Shown here piece by piece: positions 42,563 through 53,479 of a stretch of DNA of 64,000 nucleotides. The stretch lies in assembly GCF_011745365.1 (NCBI RefSeq), contig NW_024468916.1, positions 3,145,630 through 3,209,629 on the forward strand, read 5' to 3'. Source of the stretch: Cryphonectria parasitica EP155. Taxonomy: Eukaryota > Ascomycota > Sordariomycetes > Diaporthales > Cryphonectriaceae. The translations under genes and the position numbers were made by a program. Below the pieces are notes generated by a model. The model made no database searches. It was not told where the DNA came from and worked only from the letters and a program-made list of their open reading frames with translations. How positions within the stretch are numbered: the first letter of the stretch is position 1; each line of letters opens with the position of its first letter.

Positions 42563-43129
42563 AATGAATTAGGTATCGCTGGTATCGTTTTTGAAAGCTG
42601 ATATTGTGCACGGTATGCTTTGTATGAAGACAGTGGACAGAATGAGTAGTAACGATAGGTGACTGAAGGCATGATTCGAGAATTTTGCGATCTCTTGAGA
42701 TATTCTGACTCGAGGTTCCACTGTAATTAGTGGAGATAGTTATCCAGGTGGGATTCTCAAGCGTCACGTGCCTACTTCTCAGATATATTTTTTAAATGCA
42801 ACAATCTCACATAGTATGATATGGAGAAATATTACACAATCGGAAAACTTCCAAATACCGCTGTGTTCTTGAGATGTCAGTTTTTTAAACATTGCTTAGT
42901 ACCCCACACTCGAAACTGAAACTATGTTTTCTGCAGATGCTATTCTGTAGACAGTCTCGCCTGAAATTCAATAACATTCGTATGATAAAAATTAAAAAAA
43001 AAGAGGCGGAAAATAAATACATATAAACGTAGAAATGTATGCAAATCAGAAATGGTTATATTGAATGGCATACTACCATCCTGCGTTTCCTAAATCATTC
43101 TGGCATAGGTCTGAAGTCCGGCTTTACAA
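42563..43129. other. Intergenic, no gene seen
   Basis: 567 AT-rich bases upstream of the FSH1 gene. Nothing recognised. Confidence 0.4.
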
Positions 43130-44285
43130 CCGCTCCTCTAGCGGCACCCATCCACTACCAAAAGCCTCCTCCGTCTCGTTTGGCAATGGATCGTTGTACA
43201 AGCCAGTGAGGTTGTTTGCATTTGCTACACACTAGTTGCGGCCACAATAACAATATCGCCGAATTCGCCGTGTAGTATACTATGGTATCTGGCCCATCTT
43301 AGCGCCGCTTCTGCTGTGTTGATCCCAGCTTAGCTGCAATCGATCTGATAATGTGGAATGCATCAAAGTAGGCGCCATCTCAGTACCAATCACAGTAGTA
43401 CAAATCACAGTAGTACACAGTTCCTTTGGCTAGGTCAAAGCGACTAATCGCGGCCACGGACTTGTGTCACGTTAGTACTTGTCTGTTAAGATATCGCCAG
43501 CTAGCTGGATTGTACCGGTAACAAGCGGTGCCATACTTCCTCAAGCATGGAAACAATTCCTGCCCCACAGTAATTCGCAGCGCCATGTATAAATCTTGAT
43601 GGACGTCGGGTTTTTCAGCCATTGTGAATGTAATTCTCGCAGACTTGAGCCACCTGCCAAGCGGGAAAGTTGCTGATGTCCAAACGACGGAATAGACCTT
43701 CGTTGTACATATTGTTGACTTCGCGCAAGGTCTCCTCATAAAGAGGCTTGTGATCAGGGAAATGAAGGTACCACTATGAATAATGTGGTTAGTTACAACT
43801 TGGTCGACAGTGTGGACTGAAGAGCTTCGAGCTTGCTTATGACAGATGACATTCTTTGAAAGGGGCCTCCACTAGAAGATAATAGCTTACTCACCAGATC
43901 AACTTTGTTAATTTTCAAGCACCTAGGGACTCTTCAATACCGCGACATAGGTATACCGGTCGATGAGAGTCTGCACTCGGGCTAGGAGTTGCTGCTGATG
44001 CTTAGCTTGGTGGCCAGTATAAGAGCCCGCTCCTGCCATTTGAGCTCTGCAAGATATGCCTCAGAAACACTATTGCTGTAACTGCGCGCAGGACCTATCT
44101 CATTAAAGTCAAACTGATAAAACATTCTTTAGGATCTCTTCAGCATTGTTAATGCTGGACATGCAAGCCAATTGATTACTTTGGTATAGCTTTGAACCAC
44201 AGCACTCTGGAGGATCTGAAGTACCTGTCTTGCCTAGAGTCATAGCGCGGAAGACGAGCTTCACATCTGGATTCGCCTATTCCAC
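43130..44285 (-). pseudogene. Aldo-keto reductase (AKR7, aflatoxin-aldehyde-reductase-like), decayed
   Basis: Pieces in changing minus-strand frames follow a whole AKR from N to C. About 44270 reads VKLVFRAMTLGKTG. About 44140-44000 reads NEIGPARSYSN, then YLAELKWQERALILATK. About 43950-43900 reads ESLGALKINKVDL, followed by a GTGAGT donor. About 43775-43620 reads WYLHFPDHKPLYEETL and VNNMYNEGLFRRLDISNF. About 43615-43500 reads KPDVHQDLYMALRITV and ELFPCLRKYGTA. About 43390-43350 reads AYFDAFHIIRSIAAK. About 43285-43240 reads GEFGDIVIVAATSV. About 43215-43140 reads NNLTGLYNDPLPNETEEAFGS. Frameshifts and stops interrupt it at several points, so no functional product is possible. The family reduces aldehydes with NADPH and is often part of polyketide clusters. 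Confidence 0.8.
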
Positions 44286-45789
44286 CATTGTTGATAGTAG
44301 AGTTGAATTTTTTAATTCTAGATTGAAATAATGAATAGGGAATTAGAAATCGTTGATGATTTGAGATTTATACCTTTTATAGTTATAGGCTTTACTCACT
44401 CATAAAACAGCTAGATTTGATTTGCTTCTGCATTTCCCAATTAGCAACTTAAATGACAACATCACTAACACCCAATTGAATATATCATCGGGACTTGTTC
44501 CTGAGATAACAAGCTGCTTACTATGTAAGTAAGTCATAGTTACTAAATCCTAGAACAGGAACCACAACTTTTTCACTTTTCAGAATGCTACACTAGAAAG
44601 CGGTTTTTATTAGCTTCAAATCGCTACAATGCAGGACGTGGCTGGATCTACCTGAAAGATGAGTCACTAGGGGTAAGTTCTGGCTAATCAGAAATTCCGG
44701 CTACATCTGCTGGCCATACCGCCTTTTCAACCATCTCTATAGCTTTTACTTTTCTCAACGAATTTCTATCTAAACGTCTTGGTCTTCTCACAGAACCTTC
44801 ATGAGACTATTATGAAAATCTACAAATATTATAAGCCAGCTGATGTTATTGAACCTATCAAGAACTGTAGTCTGAAGAAACTCTCCAGAAAGAATAATTA
44901 GAATATGTCAAGACGTTCTCAAGAAGTTCGTTTGGAAGAAAGAGAATTCCATGAGGCAGCTTAAGAAACCAGTGAAGCTTTCTGTCAGCAAACAAAGGGA
45001 AGCAGCTGACTGGACCCCTATTTAGGTACGTGTCTTAGGATATTCAAAATGCAAAGTCATAATACTTTCATTGTCTACCAGGCTACGTAGGTCTGTTTCG
45101 CGGCTGGGGATGTGCTTTGCAGCCGCGACGACATTGGTGAGATCCATGAGGTCTATTTGAAGAAGGTCGATGTTGGCCAAGGGTTGCATTATTTTATATT
45201 AACGATCGCTGCTGTTTCATTGTCTAATAACTAGGAGCATACATGAACTTGGACGCCGTGTTCTGCTAGGTGGGCTGATTTACATTAGCCTCTGTAGGCT
45301 AACGAGATCCGCGACTCGGGCTTCGTGGCCAGAAGGAAGAGAGGAGACTCATATCCCGAAGTTCCTACCTGTGAGTACGAATACGTTGCTTTTGACTTTA
45401 AAGACAGTGTCGGGATGGAAATTCATGTTCGAAATGAAAACTTATTTCAATGTGCGAAGATATAATACTCAAAAAAGACAGTTATTTTTGATATTACCAA
45501 AAGATGCATCAAGATTAGCATGTTAGTACGATCTTGCTATTGTTCTGATTAGATTAACATCTATTCGAGATATTTGCATCCTGGATTTTATTCTGAGCAC
45601 AGATAGCATAAGTACTCTAAAAGTGACTCCAATCAAGTTAGAAGCTCTAGTAAATTGCTGGAACATTGAGCAGCAATCCGTATCCATCATTCTAGCACAC
45701 TGTATCAAGCAGCTATACAATGCGAGAAATCTTTTGCTGCTAGATGAACTTTGAAAGGAGCAGCTTAATTCTGTCCTCCTTCTCTGTCC
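44286..45789. other. Decayed AT-rich DNA
   Basis: 1.5 kb without a recognisable gene. Parts of 44780-45420 look like old coding sequence (codon-like composition with stops) but no family can be named. Confidence 0.35.
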
Positions 45790-46140
45790 AGATAAACTCA
45801 TTCCTCCTCCAAACCAACGCTCTCCGCGCTCTAGAGGTCAACCGTACTTACTCTCACCGTTCTCGTTACGCCGCTCAGGTGTGATAAGAAAGTTATCCGC
45901 GTCATCTCTATCTTACCCAGCCGAAATACTCCCTTCAACAATCTTGCCCATCACTCTTCACACATGGTGCCGCATAGCAACTGGATCGATCTGTTTCCGT
46001 GGGATGAGGGATGAGGGATGGGCCGGCAACACCTTCCACGAAGATGAATTGTGCGCCGACCGCATCGACGGGCTGTGACAGGGCTTCCCCGACGGTGAGG
46101 TCGAGCGACGCGGCATAATTGCGTGGTCGCTACTCTAGTC
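45790..46140 (+). pseudogene. DUF3425-type regulator fragment
   Basis: Short pieces in different plus-strand frames match the C-terminal domain of fungal bZIP-type DUF3425 proteins. About 45805-45880 reads LLQTNALRALEVNRTYSHRS. About 45960-46010 reads HMVPHSNWIDLFPWDE, the family's HxPWIDLFP motif. About 46035-46120 reads FHEDELCADRIDG and, after a stop, DGEVERRGIIAWS. A TGA after DEG and frame changes break it. There is no leucine zipper or start upstream, so it is a remnant. Confidence 0.6.
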
Positions 46141-46889
46141 ATCACTTTTAATTTGTTATGTTGAATGCCGGGCGAAGTAGTAAACGAGGCTGCACATTCA
46201 ACACTTTCTTTTTATATTTTTTAGAGGTTTTGTGTGCGCTGAGCTAGGCTGAGGATGTTTATATATAAATAATTTACTCGTACACATGAGCCGCCACCTT
46301 TTTTTCTTCCTTTTTTGGGGGGGGGGGGGGGGGGAGAGACTATAAATACAAAGATAGCGACACCAAGCCGTCTGGCCTGTCCCTATCTCTGCTCAGATCA
46401 CGGGTTGGGGGATGTCGGAAAGGATTCCGCTAAAAAGCGGTGGTTTTGTGCAGGGTTGCCGGGGATGTTAGAGACGACGAATGGGTGGCTGATGGCAAGA
46501 GGCGAGGAGCCATCTGTTCATGATAACTACACGACACATGCAATTGTATAATATCTGGTTGTCCGGCCACTTTTTCGTCATGGGCCGAGCTGGATATTTG
46601 GGCCCATAAATAGTATGCATTCACCTGAAATGGCCCACTACTCCTTTTTGCATATACTACTCTACATAAGATTTTGCGAAATGTCGTAGTTCCAAATCTC
46701 GTCCCCATAGCAAGCGAAAATCGGTTAAGTTGGCAGGAATTAGTCACACCATTCATTTATCCTATTGTGAGAGACGAACCACTCATCTTCATTTCGCTCT
46801 AGATTAGTTTGTTTACAATGTTATGCAAGTTATTCGATTTGATTAACTTCAAGGGTTCTGTCAATTCATTATACAAGTCACAACTTATA
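46141..46889. other. Intergenic with an 18-G homopolymer
   Basis: About 750 bases. Pyrimidine-rich DNA precedes an uninterrupted run of 18 G at 46317-46334. No gene is recognised. The run may be a sequencing or assembly weak point. Confidence 0.4.
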
Positions 46890-46891
46890 TA

Positions 46892-46948
46892 AGTTAACGC
46901 ACCCACTTCCGGGACCCCCGGTTCCGGACCCCCCTGGTCAGCCACACC
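46892..46948. repeat. Left terminal inverted repeat of the pogo-type element
   Basis: It begins AGTTAACGCACCCACTTCC and runs to GTCAGCCACACC. It is almost identical, in reverse, to 48688-48747, differing mainly in the length of the C/G run. Confidence 0.9.
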
Positions 46949-48687
46949 ACATATATATAATATATTGAATTTATTCTTTTTTCAGTTCTATGAGCCCACT
47001 ACGATGCATTCCTCTTCATCCGTAACTAATTCGATATCGCTCTCTTCAACCTCGCTTTCCTCTTCAGGTCTAGCTGCTTTTTGAGCCCTCTTAACAGCTC
47101 TGATGCCTGCAAACTTCGAATTTGGACTTGTATCAATCTTCTTTCTTTTTGAAGGCCTAGAAGCCTCGATCTGTGCTTTAAATGCCTGATTTTTGCTAAG
47201 AGCTTTAGCTAAGGCTAGATCTCTCTCATCCCACGCTTTCTGAATCTTTCTGAACAGTAGGCATTAGCCTGAAACTATAAAAAGTTAGCTATGGTTCTGT
47301 TGTAACTGCTAGTATAGATCTCGAGCTTTTCTAGGTGTTGAATATATATCCGATTGAGATAGCAATGGTTTCAGAGTAAGCTGAGATGCTTTCAGTTATT
47401 CTGAGCTTGTATTTGCATAGATTTGCAAGCATTGTTAACTGTTCTCGAGAAGAAGAGGGCTTAAGAGTGATTTGATAAGGCTGATAGGCTATAAGCTAGT
47501 TGCTTTCCATCCAGATCTGATATTCTGAGCAGAAAAACTCTCCTTGCAAGCTAGGCAATAGATCTCAAGAAATAAATGCTTTCCTTTGATTGTTGAATCG
47601 CTCCATTAGCTCAAATAGTTAACTCTTCTTCGATAAGCTTTCTTAAGAAACGAAAAGATACCTAGATCAAGAGGTTGAAGAACGTATAAAGTATAAGAAA
47701 GCAAATAAAGTAATAGAATATTGTTCTGAAAACATTCCTATATGAATTCAGTAGTTGTATAGCTGCTGTAGCTATCCAGGATTAATAGTCTAGCTTCTGA
47801 GGGATCCTCTGGCTAGCTGCTTGGAATAAAGATCTTCTTCAGCCATTCAAGCCCTGTTTCATTATCAGTCCATCCATTTATTGTTGCAGTAAACTGCTAG
47901 CTCTTGAATAGAGCTAGTTCGAGAGGAAATTACTGTTATTATACAGATTTTCCTTTGAAAATAACCAGAGGAAGAAGGTGAGTGCTAGAAGCTGAGATAC
48001 ATTCGAGGAAGGAAGTCCAGATTCGCGATCCAGAATCTTTTCTCTTGATCAAACGTAAAGAAGAGCTCCTAAGAACTATGCTGTTCTCTCCCTAGCCCTC
48101 TATTATCCCAGCCTCATCCATATTCCATCTATTTGCTAGCTTGATAGCCTGAATATCAGGAAGATTGAAGAGATGGAACCAGAACCTTATTACCTCTATT
48201 ATTGCACCATTTGTTCGCTCTACAGCTATTCGTCGAGCTCTCTGGATCTTAATCTCTGGATTCCGCTATAAAAAAGCCTCAGCCTATCGCTTTCCGATAA
48301 GCTGAGTATCTCCCTTGATCCCAAGAACTCTCTAGGCAAAGATCCGTAGTTGTAGATAGGTTGGCAGCAGCCCTAGAGCAGCTTGAGCAAGAACCCATTG
48401 GGCTAGTTGAGCTTCTTGATGATTAGAAAGTCTCTAGCTTGCTTCGTAGGCTGTTTTATGTAGTTGTAATCCAGCTAGGCGGCGAAGAAGAGTAGTCTTG
48501 GGAATACCTCAGGCGGAGAAGGCTTTTTTGATTGACAAGCCTTTTTCGACATCAGCAATAGCCACAGCCACTTCTTTTTCGCTGTATAGCTTAGTTAGAA
48601 CTTGATGAATATACAGTTAAAAGATGAAGTTATTCTAATAATAACTGGAGGAGAAAAGAAAGAGTGTCAAAGGGGGTTCAAAATAGC

Positions 48688-48747
48688 GGTGTGGCTGACC
48701 AGGGGGGTCCGGAACCGGGGGGGGGCCGGGAAGTGGGTGCGTTAACT
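48688..48747. repeat. Right terminal inverted repeat of the pogo-type element
   Basis: It ends in GGAAGTGGGTGCGTTAACT, the mirror of the left end, and is followed by the TA target duplication. Confidence 0.9.
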
Positions 48748-48749
48748 TA

Positions 48750-49138
48750 AGCGCTATAATATTGATATTGGGTTCTAATACCTAGCGGTCCAGGTTTGTC
48801 TTTTCGCGAGACTCGTTGTATGCTGCGTGTTGAGTGGGTTATAACAATAGCGGATGACCTATGATTGTGCTGTATATCTTTTTTTTCTTTTCTTGCAGAA
48901 GCTCGGAAATGCAGACTTCAGCCCGAGCAACCTCGCAATTTCCGAGTGCAGGCCAAGCCAGGATTGCCTTACGTACCCCCGCATTGCTGATATAATCGCC
49001 ACATAATATTTATCAGTGACGTATTAATAAGAGCTGCTGCTGCTAATTCATTCCTAGCTTTTATATTCCCAACTGTCGTCACGCCAACTACACAGGAATC
49101 TTGAACCTGTCACTCCTAATTACTTCAATCTAGGCAAA
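48750..49138. promoter_or_regulatory. Promoter region of the MRJP-like gene
   Basis: 389 bases from the transposon end to the ATG. A TTATATTCC box lies near 49059-49067. No other gene is seen. Confidence 0.35.
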
Positions 49139-50224
49139 ATGTCTTGGAATACTTTACTTGTCCTCGCGCTTGCCAGTCTTGGCAGCGCAGGAACGGACCC
49201 GCGTATCCAAGTGGCCGTGACATCTACAACACGCATCACTGGAGATATCAGCTACACTCCGGACGGTCGACTATTCCTGCAATGGAATACCTACATAAAT
49301 GGCACGACTGGGCCATCACTCACAGAGATGCTGCCTGATAATACTACCGTCGCCTACCCAAACGAGGAATGGAATTCTTGGAATGCTAGCGACCCTACGA
49401 TGGACCCTGCGACACACTTCATTAAAGTTGCTGCCAATCGCCTTGGGCCCGATGGGAACTTTTATGTTCTCGACAACGGATACACGGACACGTACGGCCC
49501 AAAGCTTGTTTCTTTCAACCTGACTACAAACGAGCTTGCCAACACATGGCTGTTGGAAAACATGACTACCAGCGGCTCTCAGTGGGACGACTTTCGCTTC
49601 AATGGTGATATGGTTTACTTTACCGACTTGAGTGCTGCTATTGGCATCCTCGATCTGACTACCGGGTCCACGCGTCGTGTGCTGGAAAATGACATATCCA
49701 CCACGTCCTACTTTCCCATGTCTGCCGTGGGCAACCTTATGTCGCTGGACGGAAGCTATAGCTTCACCAACTCAGACCAGCTCGAGGTCTCGGCCGATGG
49801 CACCTACTTTTATTATCAGCCCTGCAACGGCAATCTCTGGCGTATTGCTACATCTCTCCTTGACGCGGCGCTGTACAACGACACTGCTGCCGACGCCCTG
49901 TCCGCCAACGCCGAGCCCTACGCTCCTACACCGTCTACTGGTGGAACAGCTATCGACGCCGATGGTACTGTTTACTCCAGTGACGCGAATCGCAATGCTA
50001 TCTTGAGAATCTTCTCGAATGGAACTATGGATACCCTGGTCCAGGACGACCGACTACTTTGGGTAGATGCGATGTGGGTTGACTCACAGAACCGTCTCTG
50101 GATGCCAGCAACTCAGCTGTTCCTGGGCTCAACCTGGAATGACGGCGTTGATGCCTATAAGCCGCCTTTCAATGTTTTCACAATCGATATTGGTGTTGGC
50201 CCTTCGCCGCTGGACCACGCGTAG
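49139..50224 (+). CDS. Secreted yellow/major-royal-jelly-protein-like beta-propeller
   Basis: One exon, 361 residues, ATG at 49139. A signal peptide (MSWNTLLVLALASLGSAG) is followed by repeated beta-blade motifs: TGDISYTPDGRLFLQWN near 35-50, the LGPDGNFYVLDNGY segment near 100-115 and KLVSFNLTTNELANTW, then a DDFRFNGDMVYFTDLS segment and GTAIDADGTVYSSDANRNAI, and near the end WVDAMWVDSQNRLWMPATQ. The pattern and length fit the MRJP/yellow family (PF03022 type), rare outside insects, bacteria and fungi and of uncertain function in fungi. There are several N-glycosylation sites. It is convergent with another secreted propeller gene. Good coding DNA survives here inside a decayed zone, which argues that the gene is in use. 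Confidence 0.85.
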   Translation: MSWNTLLVLALASLGSAGTDPRIQVAVTSTTRITGDISYTPDGRLFLQWNTYINGTTGPSLTEMLPDNTTVAYPNEEWNSWNASDPTMDPATHFIKVAANRLGPDGNFYVLDNGYTDTYGPKLVSFNLTTNELANTWLLENMTTSGSQWDDFRFNGDMVYFTDLSAAIGILDLTTGSTRRVLENDISTTSYFPMSAVGNLMSLDGSYSFTNSDQLEVSADGTYFYYQPCNGNLWRIATSLLDAALYNDTAADALSANAEPYAPTPSTGGTAIDADGTVYSSDANRNAILRIFSNGTMDTLVQDDRLLWVDAMWVDSQNRLWMPATQLFLGSTWNDGVDAYKPPFNVFTIDIGVGPSPLDHA

Positions 50225-50650
50225 AAGCGCCGGGGTATTTGGAATTTGCAGTAGACAAAAGCTTATTCCGTAGAATTATCCGATATTTCATATGATTTTA
50301 CTTGAGACAACGGTTTTGCTCGTCTTGTCAGTCAAAATCATCTTCTAGACCAGACTTCTTTTTCCTGGATAGGGGGAGTGGCTTGACGTGTGAGAGAGAG
50401 AGAAGGGGACAAAGATGACGAGTCTTAGTGGATTTAGGTACTTATCGCAATATCTAATTTAAAATTTATAAAACGACTAGGTTGCGAGAGTGAGTGAGTG
50501 GGCTTGTTCACAAATGATTGTAAAGCTGCGTCTTGTGCGCTGTACACAACTTATACATGTACAAATTTGGGACTTATCTACTACTACATAAGATATGTAC
50601 AACTAGCTAAGCCTAGCATGATCAAGCTTTCAGAGATGCCACCCTCGGGT
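50225..50650. other. Intergenic between two convergent propeller genes
   Basis: 426 bases of 3' flanking DNA with a GA-rich patch near 50390. No gene is seen. Confidence 0.4.
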
Positions 50651-51700
50651 TTAGTTGCCAACGTAGACCGCTACAATCTGTCCACCAAGAGACTCGTCTG
50701 TCTCGCCAGTGTCGCCGGCAGTGGTGACGTAGAGCCAGCCGGCATCGGCCTCTCCACGGCCCAGCTGGCATGCGGTGGGCCTCTCGATCTGGGTGCTGTT
50801 CACAGAGCCGGCAATGTAAACGCCGGTGCTGGTGGCGGGGTCGATGCGCTCGATAGCGTAGGCGGCGCTAGTAGCGGCGTAAAGGTAGGTGGAGGTCTCG
50901 GCGGCTAGGAAGGCCGCGCTGTCGTAGTAGGGTGGATAGACGGCGAGGTCGTCCCAGCCCTGGCCGGGCAGATTCGCGACGGCCAGGACGGCGTCTGCTG
51001 CACCATTGTCGGCGGCGTTGCCGGCAGCGTCGATGGCGATCTTTCCCATGATGTTCTGCGCTGTGTTGGTGAAGTAGAGTGTCTTGCCAGCATCGCCGAC
51101 CTTCAGGCCGTTGATACCACCGGCCAGGGAACCCGTCTCCATAGACATGAGCGTCTTGTTTTGGATGCCGGGGGCGTATGTGCCGGTCTGGGTGTTGATG
51201 GACCAGGTCTGGCCGAGCGAGGAATCGCCGGCGATGATCAGTGACGTGTTGAGGGGGTGGGCACTGAGGCCATTGAGGAAGACAGCTCCCTCGATCTTGG
51301 AGAAGAGAGTCACCTCGGGGTCGGAGGTGTTAGAGAAGGTGACAGTGAAGATGGCGTTCTCGCCCTCGCTGTAGGTGAAATTGCCTGCGATAAAGTAAAA
51401 CAGGTCGGGGGTCTCGAGAGACTCAGCGATGCCGAACAAGGACGAGTAGCCGTATGTCTCAGTGAGGTTCTGGATGAGCACCGGCTCGGGGGACGCCGCA
51501 GAGGGGTCCAGCGAGTAGAGGCACGCATAGGGCTGCTCAGGCATCAGCAGCAGGTTGCCATTTGAGCGAACCGCAATGTTCTCAACCCATGTGCCTGGGG
51601 GAAACTCGTAAACTGTTCTAGTCGTGTTGGCAGTGGACGTCGCCGCGGCTTTTGATGCTAGCAGGACAGAAAGAAGCGCGGGGACGTTTGCGAAATGCAT
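50651..51700 (-). CDS. Secreted SMP-30/NHL-like beta-propeller protein
   Basis: One exon, 349 residues, ATG at 51700. A signal peptide (MHFANVPALLSVLLASKAAA) is followed by blade-like repeats: VENIAVRSNGNLLLMPEQP, then LFGIAESLETPDLFYFIAGN and FLNGLSAHPLNTSLIIAGDS, later GGINGLKVGDAGKTLYFTNT and GWDDLAVYPPYYDSAAFLAA. This is the six-bladed TolB-like/SMP-30 type common in fungi, usually annotated as hypothetical. Members occur in secondary-metabolite clusters, but no enzyme activity can be assigned from the sequence. It is tail-to-tail with the MRJP-like propeller, a notable pairing of two unrelated propeller families. Confidence 0.82.
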   Translation of the reverse strand: MHFANVPALLSVLLASKAAATSTANTTRTVYEFPPGTWVENIAVRSNGNLLLMPEQPYACLYSLDPSAASPEPVLIQNLTETYGYSSLFGIAESLETPDLFYFIAGNFTYSEGENAIFTVTFSNTSDPEVTLFSKIEGAVFLNGLSAHPLNTSLIIAGDSSLGQTWSINTQTGTYAPGIQNKTLMSMETGSLAGGINGLKVGDAGKTLYFTNTAQNIMGKIAIDAAGNAADNGAADAVLAVANLPGQGWDDLAVYPPYYDSAAFLAAETSTYLYAATSAAYAIERIDPATSTGVYIAGSVNSTQIERPTACQLGRGEADAGWLYVTTAGDTGETDESLGGQIVAVYVGN

Positions 51701-53479
51701 GATTACTATGATGCCAACGACACAGAATGTAGCTGCCGATAACTTGGACGAAATGTATTATCAATTACCGCAGCGCGTGGACAATGATGACCGTGAATCG
51801 TGTTATGGCAGTAGCAGGTGATGTCAGCCTACCTAGATATATGACTATGGTACGATAGTACAGCCCTCTGTATCTAAAAGTCGTCGCAATTGTCCCCATA
51901 TTTCCAATCCTGGTTCCTTGTAGCATTCAGGGGACGATACCGTCACCGAAACCCCACAGTTACATTGTTTAATGCCGAACTAGTCATGCTCCTTGTTCTT
52001 AAATCGGGTCCGAATTGTTTCCGAGGCCAGAAAACTTTTAGCACTTATAATAGCTATAAGGGGCTCGAGTGGGGCATATTGATGTACAATTGCTAGATGG
52101 AAGTGAAGGAGACAGGAATAGCAAATCATGCGGTTTATCATGCGATAGCTCAAGATCAAAGAGGAGAGATATGAGCCAAACGCATGTCTCTAAGAAATTG
52201 CTAAAGCCAGATTCGCACTTTTCTCTTGAATCCACACAACGTGTGGGAGGAACCAGTACTCATATATTTTCATCCAGCCGAAAGAGAGCCACTTTTACTC
52301 ACTGCTGATTATAGTATCGCACTACTTAGCTACAATATTATGTATTCCCATATATGTGTATCATATACTTCCAGGATCTTAGCTTGAGCATCAATATTGT
52401 TGATGAGCGCGTGCATCAAATTTCACAAGAAGCTGACTCAGCCTTTAATCCAATCAATCTTATGATATATTCATTATAGGTTTGTTTCAGCTCAACTAGG
52501 ACCGAATGGTAAGAAGTAAGCAAAGACATCAAGGAAATACTCGCTGGCGCAGGAGTTCCTCTCAGTAGTAGGACTAAGATAGTCAGAGATACCAGTAGTG
52601 TTGGTCATGAAATAACTATTGAGGTCAGCATTATAGCAGTTAAGGGCGTTATAGAGGTCCTATGCACGACTGTGACAATATTCCCGGACCCCTCAAAGTC
52701 TTTAACAAGCACCTTGCAAGCGCTCTAGCTTACTGTCCACTTCAGGTCGCTAGGACCTAATAGCTTGCCCAGGATTCCGAATTATGGAATATATTTTATA
52801 AGAGCTAAAAGAGGACGTGTATATGACAGGAGATGATTATAACGTTTTCCTAAACTTGTTAAGCATTGCTTGCGAGTTTCTGTGAAAGGGAATAGGTTTA
52901 TATGACAAAGATAGGATGAGATGAGTAAACCAAGCACAAACCAGGATAATAGAAGAGCTGTTCTGAAAACAGATAGCAACCTTGCTAATGCAGTTCCTGA
53001 AGCTAAGGTACTGAAATAATCTGAGTGATCTTGGAAATGTGAAAGAATTCACATCAGCTCAAAGGCTCTTATCCTCTTCTCCTACAGAGAGACATAATCT
53101 CGACAAGAAACCTGCCAAATGCTCATTCACTAGAGAGGAAAAGCGAGACGATAATGCTTTTCTTTTTGTTTCAATCAGGATAAATAACAACCACAAACAT
53201 TTAAGCAGTCTGAGTGAGAGTGGCTATCATTGATCAGCTTGCTGAGACAAGCAGTAATAATGATACTGTGGCGGATTCAGGAAGGACGCCTGTTTCTAGC
53301 CTACTGGCATCAATAAAGTCCTCCTAGCTAACCTCGACAAAACAGGCCCAGAGGGCATATTCACGCTAGACATTATACTAAAGGTCAAGAGTTAGGCAGC
53401 TAAGGATACCATCAACGCTTCACCTGCTAATAGCAACTAGGAGAGCAGGTAGATAGGACGAGTTGCAACAGCTGAATAT
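51701..53479. other. Promoter then decayed AT-rich DNA
   Basis: 1.8 kb. The first 300 bases are the promoter of the propeller gene. The rest has stops in all frames and may include unrecognisable C-terminal (KR/ACP) sequence of the polyketide synthase wreck that follows. Confidence 0.35.

Larger units (their letters stand above)
46892..48747 (-). mobile_element. Fot1/pogo-type Tc1-mariner transposon, RIP-inactivated
   Basis: A 1856-base element has inverted ends of about 57 bases (see separate entries) and TA duplications at 46890-46891 and 48748-48749. The minus strand encodes a broken transposase. Near 48600-48420 it reads EKEVAVAIADVEKGLSIKKAFSA then a stop, TTLLRRLAGLQLHKTAYEAS then a stop, and AQWVLAQAALGLLPTYLQLRIFA, the CENP-B/pogo DNA-binding region. 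Near 48130-48070 it reads WNMDEAGIIEG-stop-GENS, the first DDE aspartate motif of the family. Near 47690-47640 it reads LYVLQPLDLGIFSFLKKAYR, the late SHxLQPLD motif. Almost every stop is a TAG or TGA where relatives have CAG, CGA or TGG, which is the mark of C-to-T and G-to-A RIP. The element is not autonomous now. Confidence 0.88.

Noticed and set aside
46317..46334. G-run as a functional quadruplex
   Set aside because: A single homopolymer is also a usual sequencing artefact and there is no gene next to it; only noted.
50498..50908. 136-residue plus-strand frame at the end of the propeller gene
   Set aside because: Mostly the reverse of the SMP-30-like coding sequence; no independent support.
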